Shown here: piece after piece, positions 45,098 through 57,102 of the stretch | How positions within the stretch are numbered: position 1 is the stretch's first letter | How the letters are laid out: each line of letters starts with the position of its first letter | Source of the DNA: Lasiosphaeria ovina | Taxonomy: Eukaryota > Ascomycota > Sordariomycetes > Sordariales > Lasiosphaeriaceae | NCBI GenBank assembly: GCA_033439765.1 | Contig: JAULSN010000001.1 | Span: forward strand, 6,076,001-6,140,000 | Reading direction: 5' to 3' | Length of the DNA: 64,000 nt | Program-made: the position numbers and the translations under genes | The notes under the pieces: model-generated | Databases searched by the model: none | Told to the model about the DNA's origin: nothing | Seen by the model: the letters and a program-made list of their open reading frames with translations, nothing else

Positions 45098-48000
45098 TTT
45101 GGCGGTCGACTGGCCTAGCCAAGAAATCGAAACGCGGTTGCGTGATGGGAGGTTGGATTGCTCCAACGACTGAAAAAGGAGGGTGGAGGTACCAGTCGCA
45201 GTCCCGCGCTCTTTATGCGTGGGAGCTGTGGACTGGGGCTCACCAAAGTGAAAAAAACCTGACGTGGCTCGGAAGAAGGCGAAAAATTTGAAAGTTCCCG
45301 CGTAGATTGTACAGAGAGGCAAACGGTGCTGCGTCAGAGGGCGGACAACAGAGCCGATGGAGGTGAGTCCAGATGACCGAAAGGTGGGTGTGACGTTGCG
45401 CCTGCTGAGGTGCACTTGTGTTCTCCGTCCCAGCCTTCTTGGGGAAGGTTACCGTGCTCGGTTCAGACGACCTTATCACGTCGGTCGAAAGGGATCCGGG
45501 TCACCAGAAAATCACGAAGGATGAACCGGGAACTGAAATAGAAGTGAAAGGCAGTCCAGATATAGGCTCGACTGGTCTGCGGAGAACTGGCAACAGGCCG
45601 GCTTGGTAAGGTTGTTTCTCGGGATGTTTCTCATATGGGCTGAAATGTTAAAAACGCCCGGTCCACCAGATCGGGAATCGATAGCTAGGCGACGGCGGCC
45701 AGTGACAGAATCAAGCCGGGGAAATCGAAGATGAAAAAAAAGATAACTTCCAGCTAAGGTACGTTTGTAGTTGAGGACGTCGCGGCGGATCCAGTCCTCT
45801 GCGTGGTGCGGTCAAACCGAGTTATTTGTGAGGTCGTCGATTAGACAGTAGTTTGCAAGTGCAAATGTGGGAAGTGAAATCCCGGTCGTGGAAGAAGGTT
45901 GATCAAGTGCCGAAGGAATATGGTACTCGGGTCGAGGAAATGTTGTCGGTGAATATACGTGAAAGAAATGTCAAATGATTGTGAGGCCGAGATGGACCTT
46001 CAATGACGACTTCTGAGGAGTTCAACACCTGAGAAGCCCGCAAAGGAGAGTAATTGTCGGTGCGAGACCGAGAGAAGGGACTGATGAGGATAGTAAGGTA
46101 CGGTAGACCAGCTTGGGGGAGGGCACAACAATAAAAGACGGGAACATGCGATTGAAGGAAGGACCTGGCTCGCCGAAAGACACAGGGGTGCAGCGAGGCA
46201 CAGACCCTTTGGGCGCATTGGTCTGTACTGTACTGGTACTTTGCTGGCGGCCCCACACCAGGCCGCACTTGAGGTAGCGCTACGCTCATCCCCCGGTCCG
46301 GTGGGCTTAACAAGGGGTGTGAAGGCTCTGGATCCCTGTCCCTAAGACCGGACCGGCAAAAACAGACGGAGGAGAGCACGCATCCGCGCCCAAAATCGCG
46401 CCCGTTTTCCCATCCACAGATGCCGCTGTCTTCGCCTAAAGCCCTGATCCTTGCATGACGAGCCGGCCACTTTCCTCCTTCCCTGTGGTTGGCCAGCAAG
46501 TTAATGCAGCCTCAATCGTACCAATGGGAGACCATGGAAGCCCTTCTGGGTTCCTCCAACCCTGGTGTATCGGGGCATCACCACTGGCACCCTTTCAGAT
46601 TCCGGAAGGGCAGGTCAACTTCAATCCCAATGCAGAGTGGCAACTCATCGCGGCGCAAATAAGAGCATGATACACATCTCTAGGCTCTGGAGAGTAGCAA
46701 ACCGGCCTCAATGGAGGTGTGTTCTAGCGAGGTATTTTTGGAGCGAGTCTTCCGCCGTCTGCAAGTCGGGCGCCTGCATAACCTTTGCGCGGTTGAAGCG
46801 CTACATGTCAGTCTGCCTGCTTGTCGCTCCTCATTGGCCCCAGGGCCCGACTCGGGTCACTGTGCAACTGCACGCGCTGTCTTTGACTGTCTTCTGCTGC
46901 AGCAAGAGGTTCCGATGTGGGTTGGCGACAGAGGGTCCACGTTACACGGTGAGGTGTGTGCTAATTAAGTGAAGGTTGCAGCGCCCTCGGGATTTCTTTC
47001 GTCTAAGTTAGCCTCATGCGCCAGCTCGCCTTCTCATCATTGAGTCATGAAAGAAGCCGTCTGGATTATCACGTGGGCTAACAAAGTCGAATAACTTTCG
47101 ATTGAGGATGAATGCCTGTGTACGGATACCTCCGTAATGAGCAGGGAGACAGAAAAGGGGAAGTTTGTTTCGCACGTCCCCATTTCAGAGAGGGTCGATC
47201 CAAGGCAGGACAGGGGAGCCGGTGGCGACCCACCCGGCACCTCGACCCCGCAATCTGCCCAATGGGCATTCGAAGCCTGGGTCTGTTCCTGCGTTTGAAA
47301 CGGGCTAAAATATCCAAGGGGTCTCATTGGGCAAATGTTCCTATCTGGCACTTGCTTCTGGAAGGTGTTCCTGGTCTGAAACCAAGCAGAGCGAGCCCAT
47401 CAGAGAGCCATGGCATGGCTCTCCTTTTTGCCCGCCTGCTTGCACACTCAGCATGCGCGCGTCGGTGAGCTATCGAATTGGAGCTTTCGGATACACAATA
47501 CATGAAGTGCGTAACAGTAAATCGCAGGCAGCCTCAGAGTTGAACCAGCAGGCAAGCAAACCACCTCAGCTTGGATGCGCAGTCCAACCCCTGAATTGAT
47601 GTTGATGCGGTACTTGGTATGGATAGTACCCGCAGTAGGGATCTAGTGAATAAGATCATCCGGGAATACCATACCACCTAGGGTATTCGTAGGAGAGATA
47701 CGGATTAAGACTTTATGAACTGTTGCCTCCCTCGGAGCAAACCTTCAAGGCGAGCGACAATGCAGCGAAGTCTCCCCCATCTCAGAGCCGCCCGGTAACA
47801 AACACCCAGGTATTGGACTGCATGTACGGAGTACATTCCCGACTACATGTACTTGGAGAGTTTCCCGGCGGCCAGGTCCGAATAGCTTCATCGAACATCC
47901 CTTCTCGGGGGGCGGATTAGGATTCTGAGATCCATGTTTGCCTTAAGCCCATTGCGGAGCAGGAACTTCGGACTGAATATTTTTCTGCGGAGACCCCGCG

Positions 48001-48838
48001 CGCATGAAGTTCAAGGAGATGAGATGGCATTACGTTGATGGATAGATGACCGACCTTTCAACAAAGACCAGGATCGCCTGGATTTGCGCGTGTTTGCTTG
48101 TGGCGACACAAAAAAAGGGCGACGGACTGGCAACTCAGCTCAGGAGTCATGCTCCCCTCCCCCACACTTCACTGGGTCAGTGCCGAAGCCTACAGAAGCC
48201 ATCCATTAGGCGGCGGCGCAACGGCGATCACATCAGATCGATGATCGGGTTTCGCTCGCTTTGCCGTTCACGCACCTAATGTTCCGTGAGGCCCATATGA
48301 ATAAGGTTACGGAGAAAACGCCACTTGATGGTGCTTCAGAGGCGTTCTTCTCCAGTGTGCGTGCGGCGTGAACAAATTCCGGGAAGTCTTTGCCGGACCT
48401 TGACCGACGCGACACCGTCCTTGTTTGCGTGATTCAGAGCTTCATTGCCAGATGCCGAAAATGCTCACAACACGACGATGCCAGCCAATGAAAACGCCCC
48501 TGGAAGCCGACTACGAGAACACGCGAGCGCTGTAAGTAAACAGTAGGCGACTATGACTCATCATATTCACCATATGTCGCCCCCCTCCTCGTACCCCTTT
48601 CATTAGACTTGACATGATGTATGCGAGTGGGCAGGCTCAAAATTCTAGCAACAAAGATAGCACCGGAATCCTCGAGTTTGACGCCCGCCTGATATACCGC
48701 TTTACCCTATGCTCCACGCCCGTAGACTGGCTCGTTTGGTTCCAATTAGATCTGCGTGCAGATCGGATGAACAGCACTCTACTTGATTGCAGTTGCGCAA
48801 GATAACTACGACATGCCAGAGGCGAAACCGAGCTACGC
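45098..48838. other. 3.7 kb intergenic region
   Basis: The first about 1 kb (to about 46250) reads on the minus strand as a CT-rich leader with several candidate introns for the gene at 45097. A GTACGGAGTA motif lies at 47824-47833, and a likely PWP1 3' flank is at the right end. A 198-codon frame at 45903-46499 (minus) has no domain and overlaps this leader. Confidence 0.5.
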
Positions 48839-50556
48839 TTAATCCTCGTCTTCGTCCATCGAGTTTCCGTCTGCTGCAGCACCGTCTTCGTCATCCCCGT
48901 CCTCCTCCTCGGAGCTGCTGCTCTCTCCACCGTCGTCTACGCCTACAAGTTTATCCTCGACTTCGCTGTCTTTGCCAGCACGCTCGGGTACCTTTTGGAC
49001 AAAGGCTTTCCGAACGCCAGCGTTGGTACTTGTGTCCCAGACAGACACTGTCCCGTTGCTGCCGGCCACGGCCAGCCTGAAGGCAACCTCGGGATCAGGA
49101 CCAAAGGTTGTTGAAAAGACCTTGCCGACATTGAAGTCCCGAGAGACAACAAGCGAGGGCCCCGCTGAGGTGATATTCCACAGCTTTACTGTCTTGTCCG
49201 TGGAACCCGTCGCCATGTATCCCGGGATCACGGGGTTTAGGTCGAACGACGAAATTGACTCGTCGTGTGCCTGCAGTGTCCAAGCCGCCTTGCTGGCCGA
49301 TGGGTTCTTGGAGGCTTTGCGGGCATCAAAGTAGTGAATTATGCCATTTTCGGTCGAAACAAAGAAGTAGTTGGGATCATGGGGGTCCCATCTGACGTTC
49401 TCGACGTCGCTTTCCACGCCTACTCTGGTCGGCAGCTCGTTGGGGGCGCGCATATCGGCGATCGCTACGGTGCGGTCGTAGCTGCCCGTCAGCAGTACTG
49501 TTGCCTCAACGGGATGCCAGGCTAGCGAGCACACTTTGTCGGTGTGGTAAGAGTAAGACTTTGCGCACTTGGCCGTGTTAAGGTCCCAGAGCTTTACTGT
49601 CTTGTCGGCCGATGCTGAAGCCAGCAGATTGCGATGCTTCCTGTTGGCAGCGAGGGCCAGGACCGCATCGACGTGGTACTCGTCGTTGGCCTTCTTGGCC
49701 TTCTTCTTCTTCTTCCTCTTTTTCTTGTCCTGCTCGTTGCCTCCCTGTCCGAGGATGGCGTTGGGGTACATGCAGTCCACAGTGTCCAGATCCCAAATTT
49801 CAATATCCGGGTCAAAGGTTCCGATGGCAACAAAGTTTGCGGGCGCATCCCTGTCGACATTGGCCTTCCCAACCGATATGTTCAACCACTCGACGCACAG
49901 TGGTATCGCGGGAAGCATGATGTCGTGGTGGACGTAGAGGTTATCGGCTTCATCTTCGTAAACGTAGACCTCGAGGTGGGCGAGCTCGTCCTCGACCTTG
50001 GCTGCTAGCAACAGGTTGTCTGTTGCCAAGATCTGCAACTCCTCGCGCTCGTCGTCCTCGTCATCTGCAGTTTCCTTCATCGTGATATACGGGTCGTCCT
50101 TGTTGGAGTCGTAATAGGCCAGCGACTTGACATTTCCAAACATGCCCATCTGCTGGGGCTCAGCTAGGTTATCCTCGTCGTCGTCGTAGTGCTCCAGGTC
50201 ATACTCTTTTAAATCCTCGTCAATTTCGATGCTGCCAGACAGGGTCAGTGGTGCGCTCTCGAAGCGGTGTAGTGGAGTTGATTGATAGACACGTACTCGG
50301 AATCAGGATCAGGTTTCGCAGATGCCTTCTTCTTCTTTTTGGATGACTTTTCAGCTTTGGGCGACTCGACTTTTGCTTCGGCTTCAGCTTCGGCCTCGGC
50401 CTCTTGCGCCTCTTCCAGGTCTTCCTGGGCGTCGTCAAGCTGCAGTTTAGCCAGACTGGCAATGCGCTCGAACTCTTCCTCGTCGAAGTTGTACTTGGTG
50501 GGGAAGGGTGCCGCAAAGCCCCGCGGCACCCAGGCTGTGGTCGTGATCATAGACAT
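48839..50556 (-). CDS. PWP1: WD40 ribosome biogenesis protein PWP1
   Basis: Two exons (50297-50556, 48839-50231), joined across a 65 nt GTACGT..GCAG intron, encode 550 residues. The start MSMITTTAWVPRGFAAPFPTK is the typical PWP1 N-terminus. A Glu/Lys-rich segment and an acidic stretch (EYDLEHYDDDEDN) follow the junction. The WD repeats include FDPDIEIWDLDTVDC, LASASADKTVKLWDL, LLTGSYDRTVAIADM, MATGSTDKTVKLWNI and VAGSNGTVSVWDT. Between the first repeats sits a Lys-rich insert (KKKRKKKKKAKK), a likely nucleolar signal. The tail is Ser/Glu/Asp-rich. PWP1 acts in early pre-60S assembly in the nucleolus. Length and order match the family. It is divergent from PRP16. Confidence 0.96.
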
Positions 50557-51090
50557 GCTGGAAGATGGCAAATGGACCACCGAGCGAAGTCTTTAAAAAT
50601 CGCGCCTCTATTTGGACGTGACTGGCACTATCCGCGACGATGGAGGGGGCCGACAAAATTCGAAGAATTCCTCCACCAGCAACTTTTTAGTGGGACAGCG
50701 GGGCTTATCTTATCAGCTAGAGATCGACAGGCGAGCATTACAGGGGCGGCAAAGAGTTTGAATCCAGCACTAAGTACCATGTAAGCGGCTAGCCGTATAC
50801 GCGGTACAAAATTTGGATTCAAACTTTTTGCCGCCCACCCACGGCTAACTGCTGGACAGTGTGTGGACGGCTAGCTTTTAGCGGGCAGCCTTTTGGTTCC
50901 CATCTACTATGTAATTACAGTAAACATTGCTTGGGTTCAATAGTCCATGTTTCCAAGAGCTTGAAATATTCACCTCAAGTTGTTAAACGACGCAGCGAAC
51001 AAGCCAGCCAGCTTGCAAGCAGGATCTGTTGCTTTGGTGAGATTCAATCAGACGATCAATTAATCGCTTGCTCACCACAACGCGCCGGCG
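50557..51090. promoter_or_regulatory. Shared divergent promoter, PWP1 / PRP16
   Basis: 534 nt separate the two ATGs. Both genes serve nuclear RNA processing, so shared control is possible. No named factor site was identified with confidence. Confidence 0.55.
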
Positions 51091-54000
51091 ATGGGACGCG
51101 AACATGAGGAGGACCGGTTCACCAAGAGACGGAAGCTGGACTTCAACCCTCTGCGCTCCGACGACCGTTTTGGCGACCTGCCATCACGCTCCCAGAGCCG
51201 CGGTCCCCCCAGAGACCCGAATGCGCCGCATCGAAGCAATGGCTCCTTCAACCTGCGGGGGGTGACGCCGCGCGCCGGGTCCAAGTTCTCGGGCGCATCG
51301 ACGCCACGGCAGCGCGAGTTTGACGGCCCAGAGCCGGGTGTTGCCGACGAAGAGACCGTGAACGCCCTGGACCGTGACTGGTACGGGGGTGACGACGACC
51401 TCGGCGGCCACACGTTTGGTGACGACTCCCACAACCCCTTTGGCGATGGCGGCGGTTGGGCGGCCCAGGAGCGCGAGGCAGTCATGGCGGAAAAGAAGAT
51501 CGGCCTGGTTACCCGGGGCTTAAACGCGCGGCAGATGCAGAAACAAAAGGACGTCGATGCCTGGGAAACAAACCGGATGCTCACTTCGGGTGTCGCACAG
51601 AGGAGGGATCTCGGCTACGACTTCGAGGACGACCAGGAGGGCACACGCGTCCACCTGCTGGTGCATGATTTGCGGCCCCCTTTCTTGGACGGGCGCACAG
51701 TCTTCACAAAACAGCTCGACCCCGTTCCAGCCGTGCGGGACGCCCAGAGCGACATGGCCGTCTTCAGCAGGAAGGGCAGCAGGGTCGTCAGGGAGAGACG
51801 ACAACAACGGGAGCGTGCAAGACAGGCACAGGAAGCGACAAATCTGGCAGGGACTGCCCTAGGAAATCTGATGGGTGTCAAGGAAGAGGACACCGACAGC
51901 GCCCTCCCTATTGCGACCGAAGCCGAGGCTTCCAAGGCGCAAAATTCCAACAAGTTCAGCGAGCACATGAAGAAGTCGGAAGGCGCAAGCAACTTCAGCC
52001 AGAGCAAGACGCTGCGGGAACAGCGCGAGTTTCTTCCGGCATTTGCAGTGCGGGAAGACCTGCTGCGCGTCATCCGAGATAACCAAGTCGTGATTGTGGT
52101 TGGCGAAACGGGCTCGGGCAAGACGACGCAGCTTACCCAGTTTCTCTACGAGGACGGCTACGGCAAGTCGGGTATGATTGGCTGCACGCAGCCCAGGAGA
52201 GTGGCGGCGATGAGCGTCGCGAAGCGTGTCGCTGAAGAAATGGAGGTGAAGCTTGGTAGCACTGTGGGCTACGCTATCCGGTTCGAGGACTGCACGAGCA
52301 AAGAGACCGTCATCAAGTACATGACGGATGGTGTCTTACTCCGCGAGTCTCTGAACGAGTCCGACCTTGACCGGTACTCTTGCGTAATCATGGACGAGGC
52401 ACACGAGAGAGCGCTGAACACGGATGTGCTGATGGGCCTCTTCAAGAAGATTCTCCAGCGCCGACGAGACCTGAAATTGATCGTTACCTCTGCCACTATG
52501 AATTCGAAGCGGTTCTCCGACTTCTACGGCGGGGCGCCTGAATTCACCATTCCCGGCAGGACATTCCCTGTCGACGTTCTGTTCCACCAGTCGCCCATCG
52601 AAGACTACGTGGATCAAGCGGTGCAGCAGGTCCTGGCCATCCATGTCGGCAAGCCCGCAGGCGACATCTTGGTGTTCATGACGGGCCAAGAGGACATTGA
52701 GGTGACGTGCGAGCTTGTTCGCGAGCGGCTGGACGCTCTGAACGACCCTCCCAAACTCAGCATCCTACCCATCTACAGTCAGATGCCCGCTGACCTGCAA
52801 GCTAAGATCTTTGATCGTGCGGCTCCGGGGGTCAGGAAGTGCATTGTGGCCACCAACATCGCCGAGACCAGTTTGACAGTGGACGGTATCATGTATGTGG
52901 TTGACGCAGGGTATTCTAAACTCAAAGTTTACAACCCCCGGATGGGCATGGACACGCTACAAATCACACCCATATCGCAAGCAAACGCATCGCAGCGCTC
53001 GGGCCGCGCCGGGCGTACGGGGCCGGGCCAGGCATTCCGTCTCTTCACCGAAAAGGCGTTCAGGGACGAGATGTACATCCAAACTATACCCGAGATCCAG
53101 AGGACGAACCTGAGCAACACAGTGCTGCTCCTGAAATCGCTCGGCGTCAAGGACCTGCTCGACTTTGACTTTATGGACCCGCCACCACAGGACACCATCA
53201 CAACCTCACTATTTGACCTGTGGGCGTTGGGGGCTCTGGACAATCTCGGCGAGCTGACGGAGCTTGGGCGGAAGATGAATGCGTTCCCCATGGATCCGTC
53301 GCTTGCCAAGCTGCTCATCACGTCGGAAGAGTACGGGTGCAGCGAGGAGATGGTGACGATTGTGTCGATGCTATCGGTGCCCAACGTGTTCTACAGGCCG
53401 AAGGAGCGGCAGGAAGAGTCGGACGCGGCGCGCGAGAAGTTCTTTGTGCCCGAGTCGGACCACTTGACGTACCTGCACGTGTATTCACAGTGGAAGGCCA
53501 ACGGGTACAGCGACCGGTGGTGCACGCAGCACTTCCTGCACTCCAAGTCGCTGCGGCGGGCCAAGGAGGTACGGGAGCAGCTGCTGGACATTATGAAGAT
53601 GCAGCAGATGGAGATGATCAGCAGCGGCACGGACTGGGACATTATCCGCAAGTGCGTCTGCTCGGGCTACTACCACCAGGCGGCCAAGGTCAAGGGCATC
53701 GGCGAGTACATCAACCTGCGCACGAGCGTGACGGTGCAGCTGCACCCGACGAGCGCGCTCTACGGGCTGGGGTTCCTGCCCGACTACGTTGTGTATCACG
53801 AGCTGATCCTGACGTCCAAGGAGTACATGTCGACGGTGACCTCGGTGGACCCGCACTGGCTGGCCGATCTCGGAGGCGTCTTCTACTCGGTCAAGGAGAA
53901 GGGGTACTCGGCGCGGGAGAAGCGCATCACCGAGACGGAATTCAACCGGAAGATGGAGATTGAGGCGCAGATGGCTGCCGACAAGAAGCGGGAGGAAGAC

Positions 54001-54123
54001 CGGCTGCACGCCGAGGAGGAGCTTAAGCTTGTCAAGAAGACGGGGCCTGCCAAGGAGAAGAAGACGGTCACGTCGGGCGCTGTGGTGAAGCCGGTCCGGA
54101 AGCGGCCGGGACGGGGGTTTTAG
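51091..54123 (+). CDS. PRP16: DEAH-box splicing ATPase PRP16
   Basis: A single intronless frame encodes 1010 residues from [20 protein letters not shown]. The enzyme remodels the spliceosome before the second catalytic step of pre-mRNA splicing. After a charged N-terminal extension of about 300 residues come the DEAH helicase motifs: GETGSGKTT (about 338), [12 protein letters not shown] (about 435), SAT (about 467), a C-terminal RecA domain with [11 protein letters not shown] and [12 protein letters not shown] (from 635), then the winged-helix, ratchet and OB-fold region through LHPTSALYG and [16 protein letters not shown]. The conserved N-terminal DRDWYGGDD and [11 protein letters not shown] point to PRP16/DHX38 rather than PRP2, PRP22 or PRP43. 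Lack of introns in a 3 kb splicing gene is notable but not unusual in fungi. Confidence 0.97.
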   Translation: MGREHEEDRFTKRRKLDFNPLRSDDRFGDLPSRSQSRGPPRDPNAPHRSNGSFNLRGVTPRAGSKFSGASTPRQREFDGPEPGVADEETVNALDRDWYGGDDDLGGHTFGDDSHNPFGDGGGWAAQEREAVMAEKKIGLVTRGLNARQMQKQKDVDAWETNRMLTSGVAQRRDLGYDFEDDQEGTRVHLLVHDLRPPFLDGRTVFTKQLDPVPAVRDAQSDMAVFSRKGSRVVRERRQQRERARQAQEATNLAGTALGNLMGVKEEDTDSALPIATEAEASKAQNSNKFSEHMKKSEGASNFSQSKTLREQREFLPAFAVREDLLRVIRDNQVVIVVGETGSGKTTQLTQFLYEDGYGKSGMIGCTQPRRVAAMSVAKRVAEEMEVKLGSTVGYAIRFEDCTSKETVIKYMTDGVLLRESLNESDLDRYSCVIMDEAHERALNTDVLMGLFKKILQRRRDLKLIVTSATMNSKRFSDFYGGAPEFTIPGRTFPVDVLFHQSPIEDYVDQAVQQVLAIHVGKPAGDILVFMTGQEDIEVTCELVRERLDALNDPPKLSILPIYSQMPADLQAKIFDRAAPGVRKCIVATNIAETSLTVDGIMYVVDAGYSKLKVYNPRMGMDTLQITPISQANASQRSGRAGRTGPGQAFRLFTEKAFRDEMYIQTIPEIQRTNLSNTVLLLKSLGVKDLLDFDFMDPPPQDTITTSLFDLWALGALDNLGELTELGRKMNAFPMDPSLAKLLITSEEYGCSEEMVTIVSMLSVPNVFYRPKERQEESDAAREKFFVPESDHLTYLHVYSQWKANGYSDRWCTQHFLHSKSLRRAKEVREQLLDIMKMQQMEMISSGTDWDIIRKCVCSGYYHQAAKVKGIGEYINLRTSVTVQLHPTSALYGLGFLPDYVVYHELILTSKEYMSTVTSVDPHWLADLGGVFYSVKEKGYSAREKRITETEFNRKMEIEAQMAADKKREEDRLHAEEELKLVKKTGPAKEKKTVTSGAVVKPVRKRPGRGF

Positions 54124-54574
54124 ATTTAGCTTGTCGGCTTCGAGCCAGTACTTTTTTTTTTTATCGCAGGCACTGCTTTCCATTCGATGTTCTGAAGCGA
54201 GTGGAGGGGTGTAAGTGAGGAGCGACCGATACGGAACAAAACCTCATTCCGGGGTAACAACCACCAAGTGGGGGTTGGGGTAATTAGTGCAGCTACACTA
54301 CCGGTACGTCACCGAGGTACGTACTGTACGATACCAGGTACGGACGAGCGTCGCGCTACCGGTAACCGACCGACCCCTCGGCTGGCTGCCCTTTCCAAGT
54401 TCCGAGTCTCCGATCGGCCTGGATCGGAACTGTCCCTTCTCGTCCTCACCCCCAGAAACACAACCACGAATTTGTGACACTGTCGCAACCTGAGTTACAG
54501 AAACCAAGACGAAAGGTATAGCCCGCTTCCAAGCCCGATTAGTAGGCAATAGTAAGGTCTCAATTGGCGCTGCA
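54124..54574. other. Intergenic: PRP16 3' flank and GCV1 promoter
   Basis: 451 nt between two plus-strand genes. It contains a T10 run just after the PRP16 stop and a GGTACGTACTGTACG-type palindrome cluster (54302-54345) in the GCV1 promoter. Confidence 0.6.
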
Positions 54575-56095
54575 ATGCACAATCTGAGGTCGGCCGCCAC
54601 GGCCAGCGCCCTTCGGAGTGCCTGTCGCCGTCCATCCCACACCGCCAAGCTGCTGTCAAGCTCCGGCTCCAGCTCCAGCTCCAGCTCCAGCTCCAAGCCG
54701 ACTGCCTTCGTCTCGTCACGGCCCTGCTTCCCACAACACACACGACCTCTCACGACTTCAATTGCCGTTCGGCTACAGCACCGCGTCGCTTTGTCACAGC
54801 ACAATGGCAATGGCAATGGCAATGGCAATGGCAATCGCGGTGACTCCAACGCATCCCAGATCCGCCTTGCGTCATCCTCGGCCTCGTCGCCGGAGGAGCT
54901 TCAGAAGACGCCACTATATGACCTCCACCTCGCCCACGGCGGCAAGATGGTGCCCTTTGGCGGCTTCCACATGCCCGTCCAGTACACGGGGCTCACGGTG
55001 AGCCAGTCGCACACCTTCACGCGCGAGCACTGCTCCATCTTCGACGTCAGCCACATGGTGCAGCGGTGGTTCGAGGGCAAGGGGGCCATCTCCTTCCTGC
55101 AGCGCATCACCCCGAGCGACCCCGCCGCTCTCCAGGACAACCACAGCACCCTCTCGTGTCTGCTTCACGCCGACGGCTCGGGCGGCATCGTTGACGACAC
55201 CATCATCACCAGGATAAAGCCAGACAGCTTTTACGTCGTGACCAATGCCGCATGCCGCGACAAGGACAATTATTATCTCGACCAAGAGTTGGCCAAGTGG
55301 AACGCCGAGCCCGACCACGAGGATCTGCAGGTCGTCCAGGGGCAGCGTCCTGGCTGGGGTTTGGTGGCCCTGCAGGGTCCCGGCGCCGAGGCCGTGCTCG
55401 CCCCGCTCCTCGAAGCCGGCCAGGACCTCAAGACGGTTTACTTTGGCCAATCCTTCAGCACCCGACTGCGGCTCCCCGGCAAGCAGCTCGGCGCCGAAGT
55501 GCTCATTAGCCGCGGCGGGTACACGGGCGAGGACGGCTTCGAGATCTCCATACATCCTGCGGATACAGTCCCCGTCACTGAGGCGCTGCTGGCGTCGGGT
55601 GGCCCGGACAAGGTCAAGCTCGCGGGGCTCGGCGCACGAGACAGCCTCCGGCTCGAGGCCGGCATGTGTCTGTACGGTCACGACTTGGACGACACGACGA
55701 CGCCGGTCGAGGCCGCCCTCAGCTGGATCATTCCTCCCAGCCGGCGGAAGCCTGAGGCCGGCTTCTACGGCGCCGAAGTAATAGCCCGCCAGCTGGTACC
55801 CAAGAGCAAGGGTGGTTCGGGTGTAACCCGCCGTCGCGTTGGGCTGCTGGTCGAGGGCGCTCCCGCCAGAGAAGGCGCCGAGATTGTCGACGCCAATGAC
55901 AAGACAGTCAGCCTCGGCTCCGTGACGAGCGGTTGCCCAAGCCCCACGCTGGGCAAGAACATTGCCATGGGCTACATCAAGGATGGTTTCCACAAGGCCG
56001 GCACCCAGGTGGCAGTGTTGGTGCGGGGCAGGCCGAGGGCGGCCGTCGTGGCCAAGATGCCATTCGTGCCTAGCAAATACTGGAAGCCCACCTAA
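54575..56095 (+). CDS. GCV1: Aminomethyltransferase, glycine cleavage system T protein
   Basis: A single exon encodes 506 residues from MHNLRSAATASALRSACRR. This T protein moves the methylene group from the lipoyl H protein to tetrahydrofolate in mitochondrial glycine cleavage. The N-terminus is basic and Ser/Ala-rich, a mitochondrial presequence, extended by a Ser run (54661-54696) and an Asn-Gly run (54803-54834). The enzyme core begins KTPLYDLHLAHGGKMVPF and includes SIFDVSHM, GGIVDDTII, SRGGYTGEDGFEI (folate site), GLGARDSLRLEAGMCLYG and SGCPSPTLGKNIAMGYI. The core is about 380 residues as usual; the presequence and linker (about 115 residues) are longer than in yeast. No intron is needed. 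Confidence 0.96.
   Translation: MHNLRSAATASALRSACRRPSHTAKLLSSSGSSSSSSSSSKPTAFVSSRPCFPQHTRPLTTSIAVRLQHRVALSQHNGNGNGNGNGNRGDSNASQIRLASSSASSPEELQKTPLYDLHLAHGGKMVPFGGFHMPVQYTGLTVSQSHTFTREHCSIFDVSHMVQRWFEGKGAISFLQRITPSDPAALQDNHSTLSCLLHADGSGGIVDDTIITRIKPDSFYVVTNAACRDKDNYYLDQELAKWNAEPDHEDLQVVQGQRPGWGLVALQGPGAEAVLAPLLEAGQDLKTVYFGQSFSTRLRLPGKQLGAEVLISRGGYTGEDGFEISIHPADTVPVTEALLASGGPDKVKLAGLGARDSLRLEAGMCLYGHDLDDTTTPVEAALSWIIPPSRRKPEAGFYGAEVIARQLVPKSKGGSGVTRRRVGLLVEGAPAREGAEIVDANDKTVSLGSVTSGCPSPTLGKNIAMGYIKDGFHKAGTQVAVLVRGRPRAAVVAKMPFVPSKYWKPT
54661..54696 (+). repeat. CTCCAG hexamer repeat encoding poly-Ser
   Basis: About six tandem CTCCGG/CTCCAG units encode Ser-rich sequence inside the GCV1 presequence. 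Confidence 0.85.
54803..54834 (+). repeat. AATGGC hexamer repeat encoding (Asn-Gly)n
   Basis: About five tandem AATGGC units encode an Asn-Gly run between the GCV1 presequence and the enzyme core. Confidence 0.85.
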
Positions 56096-57102
56096 GTAGT
56101 TGTAGGGGATTGAAAGTGCGGAGGGTTGGGCATTTGGTATGGCCCCTTGCTCGCTATCTTATGTCCTAACGATCCATTTCTGCCACATATATGACGGCAT
56201 GGAAAAGACCTGCCCGCGTAAATCCTTTTTCGTTTTGTTCAACACAGCATTTTTTGCCTGACAAGGCTGGGCGGCCGCCCAGACAGGCAAGGCAAGGCAC
56301 TTAGGCGTCAGGACTTTTTTGCTATATTTCGCATACCTGGTCACAGGGTATCATATTAGTTCCTTCAACGGGAGTAAAACAGGAAAGGGGGAAACTAAAC
56401 TTTTAGGCACACGGAATCAGATAGTCATTCAAACAATAGACTGTTATCGATCCGTCAGATGGTATTCTGCTCTGCTCTGGTCTGCTTGATCCGATGCTGC
56501 CCTTGAGAATTTCCTCTACTTGTTTCTGTTACTGGGCACTCATTATACTCAACTATTATTTATCTGTCAAAGACATCGTTATATTTGTTTTAATGTTTAT
56601 TGCTAATTAATCATTATCCGCTTGTATCGTTTAATCGAGATATATTCGCCTTGGGGCGCCGTGCTCGGAGTCTTTGGAAACAGACCAGGACATGAGGAAC
56701 TGAAAATGGAGACCCTGAAAGTGTTGAAAACTGCGATTCTTTTTCTCATTAATACCCCTGAGCCGTCCAGCTGGCGCTGACTCTGACTCTGCTCGCCCAT
56801 CCAATGCGCCACAAAATCAACCGCTGCGGGAAATCTCTCTAAGCCTCGGCAGCTACCAGCTACCAGCAACGACAAGATGAAGGTATCTATAACTGGAAAG
56901 AAACAAAGAGAAAAAGAAACAAGATCCCATGAGGGGCATTCCGAGCCCATGTTGAATGATCGCCCTATACCCATACGAAAGCTACCATCCACGCCGTGAA
57001 ACCAAGATCGAACCTGAATGAAGCATCTGTAGATGTTTGATAACCCCTAACACGCCAAACAGTATTTTTGCAACTTCCCATATTTTCATTATTGTTTTTA
57101 AA
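56096..57102. other. Convergent intergenic region
   Basis: 1.0 kb of 3' flank between GCV1 and the ethanolamine kinase gene, AT-rich especially 56530-56640. No gene was seen. Confidence 0.6.

Noticed and set aside
45903..46499. 198-codon minus-strand frame upstream of the gene at 45097
   Set aside because: It coincides with CT-rich leader-like sequence and shows no protein features.
53220..54183. Two frames of over 230 codons (one per strand) over the 3' part of PRP16
   Set aside because: They overlap conserved helicase sequence in the wrong frames and have no domain.
54914..55993. 359-codon minus-strand frame over GCV1
   Set aside because: It is antisense to the aminomethyltransferase core, caused by GC-rich third positions.
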